Part shown: positions 21,723 through 34,203 of the stretch, one piece after another | How positions within the stretch are numbered: the first letter of the stretch is position 1 | How the letters are laid out: every line of letters starts with the position of its first letter | NCBI RefSeq assembly: GCF_032884065.1 | Contig: NC_088864.1 | Coordinates: 17,054,409-17,118,408 of the forward strand | Direction of reading: 5' to 3' | From: Artemia franciscana | Taxonomy: Eukaryota; Arthropoda; Branchiopoda; Anostraca; Artemiidae | Length of the DNA stretch: 64,000 nt | Program-made: the position numbers and the translations under genes | The notes under the pieces: generated by a model | The model's input: only the letters and a program-made list of their open reading frames with translations | Told to the model about the DNA's origin: nothing | The model's database searches: none

Positions 21723-24700
21723 AGTACCTCGATTTTGGTAGTCGAAGCAGGCGGTTTCAAACATTACCTTTGCCCTCCGAAAAGATCTCCACGTAACACT
21801 AAAGAGTTTGAGACTGTGATTTACCTCCGAAAAAAAGTCTCCACGTAACACTAAAGAGTTTGAGAGTGGGATTTAGCTTTAAACGGATATTCTCTGATGT
21901 ATTAGCTATTCTTCCCAGAAAAACCCATTTAAGATGTTCCTTAACAGTTTGTACTTAAATACAAAACAAAACGTGTTAAGGAATGAATAAATCTCTTTAA
22001 AAGGATAAAGTAAAACCAACAAAGCCAAACGTAAATTTGAATGATCTAAATAAGAAAAGATCACAAAGAAGGTAACCAAAGAGCTGGCGAAGACGCAGCG
22101 TTATTCCATGGACAATTTTCAGATGTCTCTTTCGGATGAGTTAAAACCTTACAAAAACCTGAGGCTATGTGCTACTTATAGTTGAATTAACATACCGTGG
22201 GAAAGTATTGTTTCAAGAGATTGTTCCAACTGAACAAAAGAAGGCGACGCTGAAGGTAGAGCAAGCTTCATGAATGAAAATTGCATAACGATCAAGTATT
22301 GATCAACAGGTGCACACTCCCTTTGAAAGCTAATAGCCAACTTAGTATGCTCAATAACGCTTCTGAAAAACGTATTCGGCTACTCAAAATAATAGATATA
22401 GCCTTCGCTTAAATGAAACTTCTGGCTATTGACAATATCACAATTAAAAACATAAATTTGGATAAGGTGAAGTTCTTGATGAGGGACTGCTTGCTATCAT
22501 GGACATTATGGTAAATGAAGCTTCAGCAATGAATCCAGGGGGTGTATTGTCAATCAAGCTACTATCTTTAACTTTTCCTTATTTCTATGGCTTAGAAGAC
22601 TGCATACATGGCGGGTCTATACCTACCTAAATTTTCACAAAAAGGTTTTACCTTAATTTCTTTTTCATTTGCTCCAATTTTCGAAAAGATAATTGCTATA
22701 GCCTCAGTCGAAATTTGAAGTATCAAGCTTTTTTTTATAAATTTATCGAACAGTTTTACAAATCTTTAGAACCTTATAAATCAGGAATGAGCAAAGGTAT
22801 GAGGCTTAAAACGGTTTCCTGGTGCCTCATCTAAGTGCACATCTATTTCTGAGGGTTTCACTTTTACAACACAAAAATTGTTAAAGGTCATCAAAGGTCA
22901 AAACTATTTCAGATCTCAGACCCAAGGACCCCCTACTCTCTTCCTCGGACAGATCCTTCTGACCCTTCTCCAAAAGTTAGATCAGTACATGGGCATCCAT
23001 ATGGGGGCAGAGCGGGGCTCCAGCCCCCCTGGCTGAATGATGCTGCCTTAAATTTTTATATTTTAGTTTTGAGATTTCTATAGTACAGCATTGGAAGTGC
23101 CGATTAGACCAGGTAAGCCCCCCCCCTAAAATTCTGCTCATGGGCGCCCATGGATCAGTATGTACCTTTTTGAAGATTCTGAGTGGAGCAGTTAAAATTC
23201 GATGTTTGCAGAAAGAAAAGAACTTTTTCTTTGTGGAAGACCCTCAGCTTCCATTGGGAAAATCATTTCTCTCCCTCTCTTAAAAGTTGACGTGCCTTGC
23301 ACCTATTTAAAACTCTCGAGAATCAAACAGTTCGTAACAAAAAACTGTAAGTAAGGATTGCAGTAAAGAATACGTCCATTCACATAAACACCGGGTCATG
23401 TATGAAGTATCAGTCCCTACCCTCCCTTAAAAGACCTTCTGCCCCCTCTTTTCATGTCATATCTATGCACAGTAATGCAAAGATCCTAGGACACAATATA
23501 TACCATTCTATAAAAAGACCTTTTTAAATTCAAAAATGCATTCACTTGAATTTTACACACTAGGTATCAAAGAGTTCCCTAACAATCAGATGATGTATGT
23601 AGGTTACTACTATTGAATTCTAACGGTACTATAAAACACGGTTGACATCCCTATTGGATTCAACAGTTCTTTCTTCCATCTAGCGATTTTTATTTTAGGA
23701 AATAACTGAAATATAACTCTTTCCGTGATCGTTTTAAGTTCAAAACTAAAGAAGTTTCTTTACAAATCAACCCAATCGAAATATTTTGCTGTAAACTTCC
23801 GAAAAGCCGATTATTTTGACGAAAAAAGACAAATCGAGATACGATATTTGTAAATTCTTGTCCTAGGGGAGCAGCAATCCCAAAGTAAACTGAAAATAGT
23901 ACTTTGCTGGATACATTTAAATTTAGAACGTTTACTCTCATGAAAAAAAAAAAATATAAAATGCAAAACGGCATACATTTCAAGTTCAAATTTGATTTGC
24001 GTCAAAATTACGAACGGCCATTTCGAAACGACAGGGACGGGAAAAAAGTCGATAGCTTAACTTTTAAGGTTTCCCAAAGTTTAAATTTTATTTGAAGACA
24101 AATTCGAATTTAGCCGAATCCCATTCTTTAAGCTTTTGACCTAATCAATGAAAAAGCGAGAGTTGCTACATTGCCATAAAGATATATGAAAAGTAAGGAA
24201 TATGAACTCTTTTCGACTTGCGATCAGGTCAGCAAACCTTAGCTTAACTGTGAAAATGGAATGCTTTATTCCAATTGCATTCTTTTCATATAAAGAATAA
24301 TCGCCCATTTTGGGGGATTTTGATGAATTTGGCTTCCATATCACTCAGGACTCAGGAATACCTGGCTTGACAAAATGAACGCAATATGATGTTTTCTGCT
24401 CTTTGGACCAATTCCCGTACGCAAAATATGAAGTTTTTTCACGACTTTGCCCATAATTCCTTGTTGTTGACGAAAATTAGTTTGCCTTTAAAAATTAAAA
24501 ACAACTATTACATCTAATAAACCATCCCCAGATAATCATTATCTGTCTACTCACGTTGCATAGTAATTATTTTGAGTCTAAAGTACCAAGGACAGTGAAA
24601 ATTAAATCCAACTGTTTGAACTGGTTAAAGAGAAACTTACACAACCATATACATTTTAGAAAAATTGGAAAACTCTGTAATTAAATATTCAATAAATGAT

Positions 24701-25384
24701 CTCAATGAGCAGTTATGCAGTTTTTGGTAATAGCAGGCATCGCATTTAAGAATTGAAATGTGGGTGGGAAAAAATGAGCCAAAAACCAGCAAAAACGGCC
24801 AAAAATCCCTGGCGCCATACTGCTTAAGAAGGTGAAGCTTTCCTTTAAAACTTTAATTGTCTTTTGAAATCAACAGATAGTTGATGTTTGAATTTTACGG
24901 ACGGAAAGCGCTGTCAAATTGAACAATCAATTTCCCTTATTCATTTTCACGGTTCCACGTGGCAACACTGACGAAAATGTCTTTATAATTTTGAAAAATG
25001 AAAAGTCCTAAAAAAAAACGCAGTTCGGGGGGTTGGGTATTTATTTTGATGTCCTTGGTACTTCAACTGCTCTGACTCTAGCAACACTGAATTGTGTTGC
25101 TGAGGTTTCTGGTTATCATTGCAGCAATGGAAAGGTGATAATATTGCAATTTATGTGGTAATTATATCGGAACACAAGCAATTGAATTGCAAACAGGTCA
25201 GCTACAGTCTACTTTGCTCATGTGTTTGCAAATCAGTAAAATTAACCAGGCACTCAAACCGTCAGGTTGTTTGCTCAAATACTTTGATAATTTGATGGTC
25301 ACGCCAAAAATTTCGCCTAGCCTGACATAGCATACTTGTTTAATTTGAACACTCTCTGGTCAGAATCTCAGCCAAGTTAATCGA
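21723..25384. other. Sparse region: dispersed-repeat copy (22690-22930) and R1 scrap (23325-23360)
   Basis: The segment 22690-22930 (AACCTTATAAATCAGGA, GAGCAAAGGTATGAGGC, TTAAAGGTCATCAAAGGTC) is a copy of the element defined at 49989-50618. A scrap of the R1 hairpin is at 23325-23360. CCATATGGGGGCAGAGCGGG near 22995 and GGGCGCCCATGG near 23145 look like the ends of another old repeat. Frames at 23690-24344 overlap each other on both strands and show no domain. Confidence 0.5.
24530..24700 (+). pseudogene. Decayed relative of the 12966-13325 reading frame
   Basis: TATTTTGAGTCTAAAGTACC, AAGGACAGTGAAAAT and AACTTACACAACC match the sense strand of the minus-strand ORF at 12966-13325 (around its YYFEVPRTVK and LHNLIF segments). 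Stops and indels break the frame. It shows that this ORF belongs to a repeated sequence. Confidence 0.5.
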
Positions 25385-26535
25385 ACAGTTCGTGGTAACG
25401 AACTGTAATTAAGGATCGACCCAGCTTAATAGTAACCGAAACTCTAAAAAAAACAGAATTTTGATACCAATAGACACATCAAAAGAATCGGATTTTTATG
25501 CCGATTTTAAATATATAAGCTTCATCAAGTGTAGTCTTACTCATCAAAAGTTACGATCCTGAGAAAATTTACCTTAAAAAAAAAGGGGAAAACCCCTCCT
25601 AAAAGTTAGATAATCTTAATGAAAATCACACCATGAGATTCAGTGTACCAGAGAACCCTAGTGTAGAGATTCAAGCTCCTATCTGCAAAAATGTGGAATT
25701 CTGAATTTTTTGCCAGAAGAAAGATCACGGATGCGCGTTTTTTTGTTTGTTTTTTTTCCAGGGGTGATTGTATCGACCCAGCGGTCCTAGAATAACGCAA
25801 GAGGGGTCATTCGAAGGGAAATTAAAAGTTTTAATGCCCTTTTCAAGTGACCAAAAAATAGGAGGACAACTAGACCCCCTCCCACGCTCATTTTTTCCCA
25901 GTCAACGGATCAAAATTTTGAGATAGCTATTTTGTCCAGCATAGTTAAAAAATCTAATAACTATGTATCTGAGGACGACTTAATCCCCAACAGTCCCAAC
26001 AGCCTGTTGGGGATTACGACTTAATCCCCAACAGGCTGCAAGTATGAACTTTGTCCATTGTTTACATATAGTATTGGTTATTAGGAAGTTTATAAACGTT
26101 TTCAGGGGGCATTTTTCTTTGAGGGGGAGGGGAGTTTGGGGGGAAGTTTTTTCAACTGAAATTAAGGAGCATATAAAAATTATAACTAACAGAAATTATT
26201 ACGTGTATGAGGGGGTTCGCCCCCAGGTCAATACCTCGCTCTTTACGCTAAAACGGTTTTAGTACTTTCAAAAGACCTATTTGTTCTAAGTAAACGGCCT
26301 TTGTGATTCAGGGGTCATTCTTAAAGAATTGGAACAAAATTCAAATTTTAGCGTAAAGAGCGAGGTATTGACGAGGGGGCGAACACCCTCATATACGTAA
26401 TCATTTCTGTTCGTTTTAAGTTTTAATGTTGGTCCTTACTTAATTGAAACTACTTAATTACTTAATTGAAAAGTAATTATGGGTTTTTACTTTCCTTACT
26501 TTCAGCTGAAAAAACTTGTTTTTTTTATTCAATCA
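25385..26535 (-). repeat. Dispersed repeat R1, head-to-head foldback copy
   Basis: It opens with the inverted hairpin (CAGTTCGTGGTAACGAACTG) and runs in minus orientation to about 26270 (CTCGCTCTTTACGCTAAAA). The same words then follow inverted (TTTTAGCGTAAAGAGCGAGG at 26345 onward, then GTTTTAAGTTTTAATGTTGG). The inner arms at about 26143-26270 and 26340-26525 can pair. A local template-switch-like insertion sits at 25978-26037. Confidence 0.85.
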
Positions 26536-29150
26536 AACGTAAAGAACTGCTTGAAAAAAAGATAGCGCTTATTAGTAGCGATAATAACAATAATTATGGG
26601 AATTTGTGTTTGAAAAAGCTAGTTTGATTTCTTTATGGCTTTTTGAAAAACAGAATGTTTCTTAATGGCAGTCATTATGGGAACCTCCAAAAAACACAGG
26701 GATACCCCTCCCTAGGGATAGGCATGCAGCACGCTACTTTCTGTTTGAATTACCTGCAAGTTATTTCTATTGATTGTGTCATTGCAAGCTGAAAAGGAAA
26801 TTAATCTACCATTGTATAAGGGGCAATTACTAGCAACTTTAACTCACATATTTGGGACTAAGTAGGCCTACTTTGTATTCATCAAATATATACAGAATAT
26901 TTGGTGAGGTGGTGTTGGGAGGGCAGGGTGGGGGAGAGCTGAGTATTGAAGAGTGATGAAGACTGAATTTGTTATTATTAATTTTGTTTTATATTTTTAT
27001 TTATCTAGCCAACTATTATTTCTAATTCAGCAATTTTTTAATATATATGGTTATATTTTATTTATTTTTGGTTTATTTATAATAGAAATATTTAAATAGC
27101 TGAGGTTTCTCTAAATAGTTGGGCTAATAGGTACGTGGTTACGTACCTCATAGGTTTTCTCCAGCACGAAAGGGTTGTTCAGTTTATTTATCCATTTGTG
27201 AATGTAAAAATAATATTCTTATTGTAATATGAAGAGAAGAAGAAGTTTTAAAAACAGCTATTTAAATGGGAAAAATTGTCTAGAAGAGCCTTATACTGAA
27301 CTGGGGAATCAAAGATATTAATGAAATACAAAATTACAAAAAGAGACTTTAAATATAAAAGGCCTTTGCAGTAACAGTGTAGTAATACAGTAAGTTCGAC
27401 AAATCAAGCTCAGTACGAGCGTTTTTGCAAATTTCCATCAAATTTCTGCGATGATTTTTTCAGAGCAGTCCTGACAGAAGATGGCAAATTTTCACATAAA
27501 ATAAAAAATTACTATAAAGAGGCCCAAAAGTTTCAAACGCTAGAAGACAAAAATAAAAACTGTCCTTAGACGTCATGTCAATGGGTCATTAAAATCATTA
27601 TAAAAATTTATTGGCGCTGGAAAATCCATCACTCAGTAACAGCCAACTATGTTCAAGCTAGAAGAGGGTTGATCCAACCAAAGAGAATATTTTCCAATAC
27701 AAACATGACTCCATAACCAGGGAGTTGGGGCAATTCGGGAAGATCAGAAGATTTACTACTTTAAAAATAACCTGCTTACTTTTGTTTGTGACTTATTGAG
27801 CAATTCATGTCAGCTGATGTGCCCTTCTAAATATTAATGCCTTTTCAACTAATCCAATAAATAAAATCTAATTTTAATTAATTTTCACACATTCTACGAC
27901 AAACAGCTCTGCTAGTTCGATCATCGAAAGATCATGAGACTAAAAACTAACATTGCAATCACACCTTCATAAAAGTTAATCATTTTTAGCTACCTCTAAG
28001 GAAGCATAATCTCGGAAGAGAGAGGTAAGGAGGGTCAAAATCCCGCTCAACGAAAAATGAATATATTGGGTATATGCTATTGTTATTGTTTAATGCATAT
28101 TGTGCAAACGCTTGCGAATTTCTTCGTCTGTCTACAAAAAAAAAAAATATATACACACAATAAGGGCTGTTTCAGCCTTTCAGCAGATCTACTGGCATTA
28201 ATTTGGATAATTGCCAAAAAATTTGTTAAGATCCGAAGTAACTCAATATTGTTTGGAACAAATTTTTCAGCAGTACATTAGCTTTTCCAAGTGTAACTTG
28301 GAAAAGCAGAACACGAATGTCATTTGAACAAGAAAAACATAATTTTCTTTGGGCGCCATAAACATAAAACTTTTTTCACCCATAAAAGCAAAACGTGAGC
28401 ATACAATATAGAAAGAATCTCAGCTTGAACCCAAATAGTCTAACCATTTTAAAAGTCATAAAATATAGAACCATAAACAAGAGACTTCTCGGAAAAGCGC
28501 CAGCATGGGATATAAGATAAGAATCTTAAGAACCAGGGAAAAGATTATGCAATTTTGGAAGGAAACTAAGCTTTTTATGGAATGATGAAATTTTTCAGAA
28601 CAAATCCAAAAATAACGCTTTATTTACTATCAAAGTTAGAGCAAAAACTTTCACTTTTTACCAATAACCAAACTGTATTTAATCATTCGACGTCGTTCGA
28701 CCGATCGTTTCATTTACACTTGAGGTATGGAGAGTTGACACAGGCGGACAGGGCCTGAAGCGAAAAAATTAAACCAAGGAACTCGCAGGAGGAGTTACAC
28801 ATTGCGCACAATTGCAAAAAAGGCTGTAAAGCCCTTTGACAAAGCATAACTAACTCGTAAACAAATGCTTAACTGTCCAAATACTGACGAATTTAAAAAT
28901 ATTGCAGATCCGAACACGATATAGAAAATTCAAGTTCTTTTGATAAACCTCTTCCTTCTTGTTGCAAGAAAAACTTTGTGGTCCAATAGAATTTTCGCAC
29001 CGCTGGGGTTTCGCACCGCGGGTTGAACCGCTGGGGTTTCTGTTAGCATAGGAACAACTGTGCCAATACAAGCCAGGGATTCTAGGATGGGCTAGGTCGC
29101 AACATTTGGCAAACTTCATTCACCCATTTCCAGCCTATTTTTCACGACCA
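26536..29150. other. No gene recognised
   Basis: AT-rich sequence. The frames at 28057-28281 and 28850-29119 carry no known domain. A perfect 11-bp stem hairpin lies at 28281-28307. Confidence 0.45.
28281..28307. other. Perfect hairpin, 11-bp stem and 5-nt loop
   Basis: GCTTTTCCAAG, loop TGTAA, then CTTGGAAAAGC. It is isolated and not followed by a T-run in either direction. The function is unknown, and it could be chance or a remnant of an inverted repeat. Confidence 0.6.
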
Positions 29151-29154
29151 AGAT

Positions 29155-30150
29155 TTTCGTTCAGGGGACCCTCCCCTCGCGGAAAACTCATCTGCGGAAA
29201 GTTCCTTCCATGCAAAATACACCCTCCCCCCTGAAAATCTCCCCTCCGAGAAAATTTCTTGCGGGCGATTCAGCCTGAAAAATTCTGCTTAGCATGCATT
29301 CATTTGAAAAAGACTTTAATTTCTAATTGTTTTTCCAATCACTCCGAAATTCTCTCCTTCCGTGGAAATCTACTCAGAAATCCAAAAATGCTAAAAAAAA
29401 ATTCCCCTCGATAATTACCTCGAGCATCTCCGGTTGCAAAATTGAGTTGGCAAAGAGAAATTAACACAAATAAAATGAATTTCGTATGGGAATTCTGTCA
29501 AATCCTCCCAGTGTAAAATTTCCCATGGAAAGTTCGCCCCCAGAAATTTCCCTCTTCACGGAAAATTCTCCCCATGGAAACCTACTCCAAGCACAACCCT
29601 CCCCCCAAAAAATGTCTGTATATTTCCCCATAAAAACACTATATGCAAACAATGATCAAATTTCATAACTTACAGCCATTCCCCCATGCGCTGTAGGGGG
29701 GGGGGGTAATGTTACTCCTAAAGGTATAGTTGTTGGACTTTTTAACAATGCTGAATAAAATGACTATCTCAAAATATTGATCGAACGACTTTAGGGAAAA
29801 GAAGGCGTGGGAGGGGGCTAGTTACCCCTCCTATCTGTTTAGTCACTTAAAAACGTCACTAGAGCTTTTTATTTCCGCTCGAATGCACACTATCCCGCTC
29901 TTTTATGACCATTATTCCGAAAAATCAACCCTGGGTAAAACAAACAAAATAATAAACACGCATCCCCAATCTTTCTTATGGCAAAAAATACAAAATTTTA
30001 CGTTTTTGTACATAGGAGCTTGAAACTTCTACAGTAGAGTTCTCTGATACACTGAATCAGATGGTGTGGTTTTCATTCAGATTCACCCACCTTTTTGTGG
30101 GAGGGGGTTTCCGCGCTTTTTCGAACAGTTCAATACCACGAACTATTTGA
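29155..30150 (+). repeat. Dispersed repeat R1, copy with CCC-rich word region
   Basis: GAAAATTCCCC-type words fill 29170-29600. The standard R1 order follows (AATGACTATCTCAAAAT, TTATTTCCGCTCGAATG, ACACGCATCCCCAATC, AGATGGTGTGG). A shortened hairpin AACAGTTCAATACCACGAAC lies near 30124. Overlapping frames at 29461-29668 are repeat sequence. Confidence 0.8.
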
Positions 30151-30164
30151 TGCAGGCAACGGAA

Positions 30165-30262
30165 TCTTTCTAAAGAACATTAAAAAAAATCTAACTTGAT
30201 TAATTTACCACAGAAGAACATCCAATTGAAGAGCTTAATTCCGTCTTGTCAAGATGGAATCA
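30165..30262 (-). pseudogene. Decayed duplicate of the SAMD5/SASH1-like motif exon
   Basis: Read on the minus strand, CAAGACGGAATTAAGCTCTT, then TTCTTCTGTGGTAAATTAAT, aligns with the exon at 33786-33891 and runs on into the intron beyond its donor site. The codon aligned to CGA is TGA and the frame shifts after the AAT codon, so it cannot encode the motif. It is therefore a genomic (not retroposed) duplicate that has lost function. Confidence 0.65.
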
Positions 30263-30589
30263 CTTTGCTCAAAAGATTTTCGTAAGCATAATAACTATTG
30301 CGACAGTACAAGGCCGGGGTTCTGAGATGCAATTTGTCGCACCACCCGGTTAAATTCACTTCAACCCATCTCGCCAATTTTTTTCGATTAAGAAACATGT
30401 CGAGGGCGCAAGAAGAATCTTAACATGGGTTAAGGCACTCGAGCTTCGGCAAGCACAAGGCAGTTGCAACAATACAAAGCCGGGGTCCTAGGAGGAATTT
30501 TGTCACAACGTCTGGTCAGCTTCATTCCAACCCACTTTAGATCGATTTGTCTAAATACAATTCGCGTCCATACGCTCCCATCACAGTAG

Positions 30590-32117
30590 CCAAACAGTTC
30601 GTGGTAACTAACTTTAAGTAGGAGCGATGCGGCCCAATAGTAACCATAACTGTAAGAAACAGAGTCTTGATAAAAATAGATACATCAAAAGAATGGAATT
30701 TAGATACTTATTCAAAATATATAAAATTCATCAAAGTTACGAGCCTGATAAAACATGCCAAATTTTTCAAAAGGGGGAACACGCAAAACATCAAGTGATC
30801 TTAATAAAAGTCACTCCATCACATCGAGCATAACAGAGAAGCCTACTGTAGAGGTTTCAAGCTCCTTTGTACAATTAAATAAAAAAAAACAAGTTTTTTT
30901 TAACTGAAAGTAAGGAGCGACATTAAAACTTAAAACGAACAGAAATTACTTCGTATATGAAAGAGGCTGCTTCCTCATCAACGCCCCGCTTTTTACGCTA
31001 AAGTTTGACTCTGTCTCTCAATTCTTCTTTTTAAAACAGTAAAAAACTTTAGCGTAAAGAGCGGGGCTTACGTAAAGAACTTTTGTATTCTCATATTTTT
31101 ATTACATATATGAGGGGGTTCGCCCCCTTGTCAGATCCTCGCTCTTTACACTAAAGCTTAAATTTTGTCCCAATTCATTAAGAATGACCCCAGAATCACA
31201 AAAGCCGTAGAATAAATAGTTGAAATTACTAAAAATACTTTAGCGTAAAGAGCGAGGTATTAGGAGGAGGTGAGCCCCTCAAATGGGTAATAATTTCTGT
31301 TTGTTTTAAGTTTTAATGCTGTTCCTTACTTCCAGCTGAAAGAACTTTTTCATATTTATTTTTTCATTGTTTTTTTTAAATAATGCTAGTAAATCCTGCG
31401 CTCCCTTCATGGAGATTTTCTTCCCCCATGACAAATTATCGATGGAAAGTTCCCCCAGCATATCCCCCTCTTCTCAACCCCTCCCCCAACCAAAAAAATC
31501 ATCCTGAAAACGCCTGTACACTTCCCAATAACCATTACTATATGTAAGCATTGGTCAAAGTTTGTGACTTGTTGCCCCTCCAATGGGGACTGTGGGGGAG
31601 TAAGTCGTCCCCAAAGACATAGTTATAAGGTTTTTGGACTACGCTGAATAAAATGGCTATCTCAGAATTTTGATCCGTTGACTTTGGTAAAATAATTAGC
31701 GTGGGAGGGGGCCTAGGTGCCCTCCAAGTTTTCGATCACTTAAAAGGGGCACTAAAACTATTAATTACCGTCAGAACGATCCCTCTTACAAAATTCTAGG
31801 ACAACTGGGTCGATACGATCACCCCTGAAAAACAAATAAACACGCATCCGTGATCTTTCTTCTGGCAAAAAATACAAAATTCCACATTTTTGTAGATAGG
31901 GAGCTTCCCCCTATTTTCTAAAATAACGCAAATTTTCTCAGGCTCGTAACTTTTGATGGGTAAGACTAAACTTGATGAAACCTATATATTTAAAATCAGC
32001 ATTAAAATGCGATTCTTTTGATGTAGGTATTGGTATCAAAATTCCATTTTTTAGAGTTTTGGTTACTATTGAGCCGGGTCGCTCCTTACTACAGTTCGTT
32101 ACCACGAAGTGTTTGAA
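30590..32117. repeat. Dispersed repeat R1, ~1.5-kb palindromic copy
   Basis: Starts with AACAGTTCGTGGTAACTAAC and ends with CAGTTCGTTACCACGAAGTG, so the two outer ends are inverted copies of the R1 hairpin. The left part (to about 30870) is minus-oriented R1 and the right part (31040 onward) is plus-oriented. The inner words AAAACAAGTTTTT, CTGAAAGTAAGGAGCGACAT and CTTTAGCGTAAAGAGCGGGG occur near the centre. The ORFs at 31938-32277 are repeat sequence. Confidence 0.8.
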
Positions 32118-32972
32118 AATTTGGAATTTTGTATTTTTTGCCAGACAAAAGATCAATGAAACGTGTTTATTTGGTTTTCTGTTTTTTTTTGTTTTTTTTT
32201 TCAGGCTTGATAATATCAAACCAGTGATCGTAGAAGATCGGGAAAGGGCTCATTTGATTGGAAATCAAAACTTCTAGTGCCCTTTTTACATGACCAAAAA
32301 TACTGGAGAGCATCTAGCCCCCTCCCAAATTCATTTTTCCCTAGTCCCACGGTCAAAATTTTGAGATAGCCAGTTTTTCAGCACAATCGAAAATCTAATA
32401 ACTATGTCTTAGAGGATGACTTTCCGCTCCACAGTCCCCGGGGGAAGGGCTGCAAGTTATGAACTTTGTCTATTGTTTGCACACAGTATTGGTTATTAAG
32501 AAGTATAGACACTTTCAGGGATATTTTTCTGGTGGGACGGGGGGGGGAGGTTACCTGGGAGGATATTCCCTAGGATGAGTTTTTCATGGAGGGGGAGCCG
32601 GATTTCCAAGCATTATTTAAAAAGCGATCAGAAATTAAATAAAATACGAGTTTTTTCCAACTGAAAGTAAGGATCAACATTAAAACTTACAATAAACAGA
32701 AATTATTACGTATATGAGGGATGTCGTCCCCTCTTCAATACCCCGCCCTCTATACTAAATTTTTTTTGGTTCTTTTAAGTGAGCTATTTATTTTAATTAA
32801 ATGGCCTTTTTCATTCAGGAACCATTCTTAAAGAATTGAGAAAAAATTCAAACTTTAGTGTAAAGAGAAAGGTATTGACGAGGGGGTGAACCCTCTCATG
32901 TGCTTAATAATTTATGTTCGTTGTTAATGTTCCTCCTTACTTAACTGAAACTACTTAATTACTTAAATGAAA
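32118..32972 (-). repeat. Dispersed repeat R1, further head-to-head copy
   Basis: Minus-oriented R1 from TTTGTATTTTTTGCCAG (32127) to CCCCGCCCTCTATACTAAAT (32741). Plus-oriented words follow from about 32850 (CTTTAGTGTAAAGAG, GGTATTGACGAGGGGGTGAA). It is cut at about 32975 by a LINE fragment. Confidence 0.75.
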
Positions 32973-32974
32973 AT

Positions 32975-33521
32975 TTTGCAATAATCTACCCGTATATAGC
33001 ATACGGATGTTTAGTTTGGAAGAGCAATTTGTATGTTAACTACAAGCGTGTGCAAATTCTACAAAATAAAGCAGCAAGAATAATTGGGAAGCACGTAAAA
33101 AAGTGAAAGATACCAGTACATGCTTTAAGTTTCTAAGGCTGTTCAATGTTGGACAGCTAAGGGACTATCAAGTGCTGACATTTGTGTTAAATTGTGTCCT
33201 TAGTCTAGTCCCGGAAATATATAAAGAGTTTTATCGTTTCAGCAGAAGTTCTGTTCATGAGCATGCTACAAGAAGATGTGACAACTTGGTTGCGGATATT
33301 GAAAATAGTGTGAGATCTGATTTTACTTTGAAGTATATTGGCCCTTCTGTATGGAATTCACTTCCTGTGAGTGTTGGGGTGGCTGAGCACCTCCCTCAGT
33401 TAAAAAAAATCAAAAGGGTATTTCTTGGGGAATTAGCTGGGTGGATGGAGTTGGATTTGGATGGTGGATGTCACCCTGAGGGTGTTTGAGAGAAGGTGAT
33501 TTATTATTATTATTATTATTG
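32975..33521 (+). pseudogene. 5'-truncated LINE with (TTA)n tail
   Basis: The first ~40 codons (from 32981) read IIYPYIAYGCLVW, YKRVQILQNKAARIIG, the familiar post-palm segment of jockey/CR1-type reverse transcriptases. A one-base shift near 33095-33103 moves the frame. It continues to 33489 with LRDYQVLTFV, TRRCDNLVADI and YIGPSVWNSLPVSV, ending in GELAGW. The sequence then ends in a (TTA)n/(ATT)n tract (33503-33521), a typical 3' tail for I/jockey-like insertions. It has no catalytic region and is inactive. Confidence 0.85.
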
Positions 33522-33785
33522 ATTCAGGATACCTTTAGGAATGTTTATGTAGTTAATCACTACACGTTAGCAAAATTTAAATTTTTCCCTAGCGTAGTGA
33601 TTTATATCTGTAATAGCTTATATTTTTGTTTATTATTTAAATAAAAGTAAAAAAAACTTTTTTTTCATTTAATAACATTAACGTCTGGGCAGGTGACAAA
33701 GTTGGTCATCATTCAATGATTATAACTATCTACCAGCACCGGAAAGTTTTCAAACAACAAAAAAATTAACCAAAAATTAACTTAC

Positions 33786-33891
33786 CGCAGAAGAATATGG
33801 AGGATTAAAAAGCTTGATTCCATCTTGTCGTAATTTATCTTTGATAAGTCTCTGCAACTTAGCCAGTGCTATCCGTGTTGTATCACAAGTA
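33786..33891 (-). CDS. SAMD5/SASH1-like gene, exon with the conserved C-terminal motif
   Basis: On the minus strand a strong acceptor (TTTTTCTTCTTCTAG) precedes position 33891, and a strong donor (GTAAGT) follows 33786. The 106-nt exon supplies one base to complete a codon and then 35 codons, matching the two bases left over by the SAM exon at 43169. Residues 17-33 read KDKLRQDGIKLFNPPYS. As I recall, vertebrate SAMD5 and SASH1 end in a very similar motif (RDKL.RDGI.LSKPPYS). The exon ends in phase 0. The following exon lies downstream (below 33785) and was not found. Confidence 0.8.
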
Positions 33892-34203
33892 CTAGAAGAA
33901 GAAAAATTATTTACTAATTAGTTCGTTTCTTCCCTTTAATTAATATGTACATGGGCATAAACATGACTTTGGAGAACCCACGTCCAAATAGATATGACGA
34001 GATTTGAGCACACGTACGCCCGAACATGGCTGTATATGCGTACACATAGGAGGAATAAGGGGGATTTTCAAGATAGGCCTGAAGGTTTCCCAAGGAACGT
34101 CTGAAAAACTTGACCTATAAACACTTTAGGGTGGAGCGGGGTGCAGTCCCCTCCTTCGAAAAGTCCTTTGCTCTTCTCGAAAAATTTCAATGTCAACATT
34201 TAT

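Noticed and set aside
31938..32277. Overlapping ~100-codon frames on both strands
   Set aside because: They lie in repeat R1. The same sequence recurs at 17469-17684 and elsewhere with stops.
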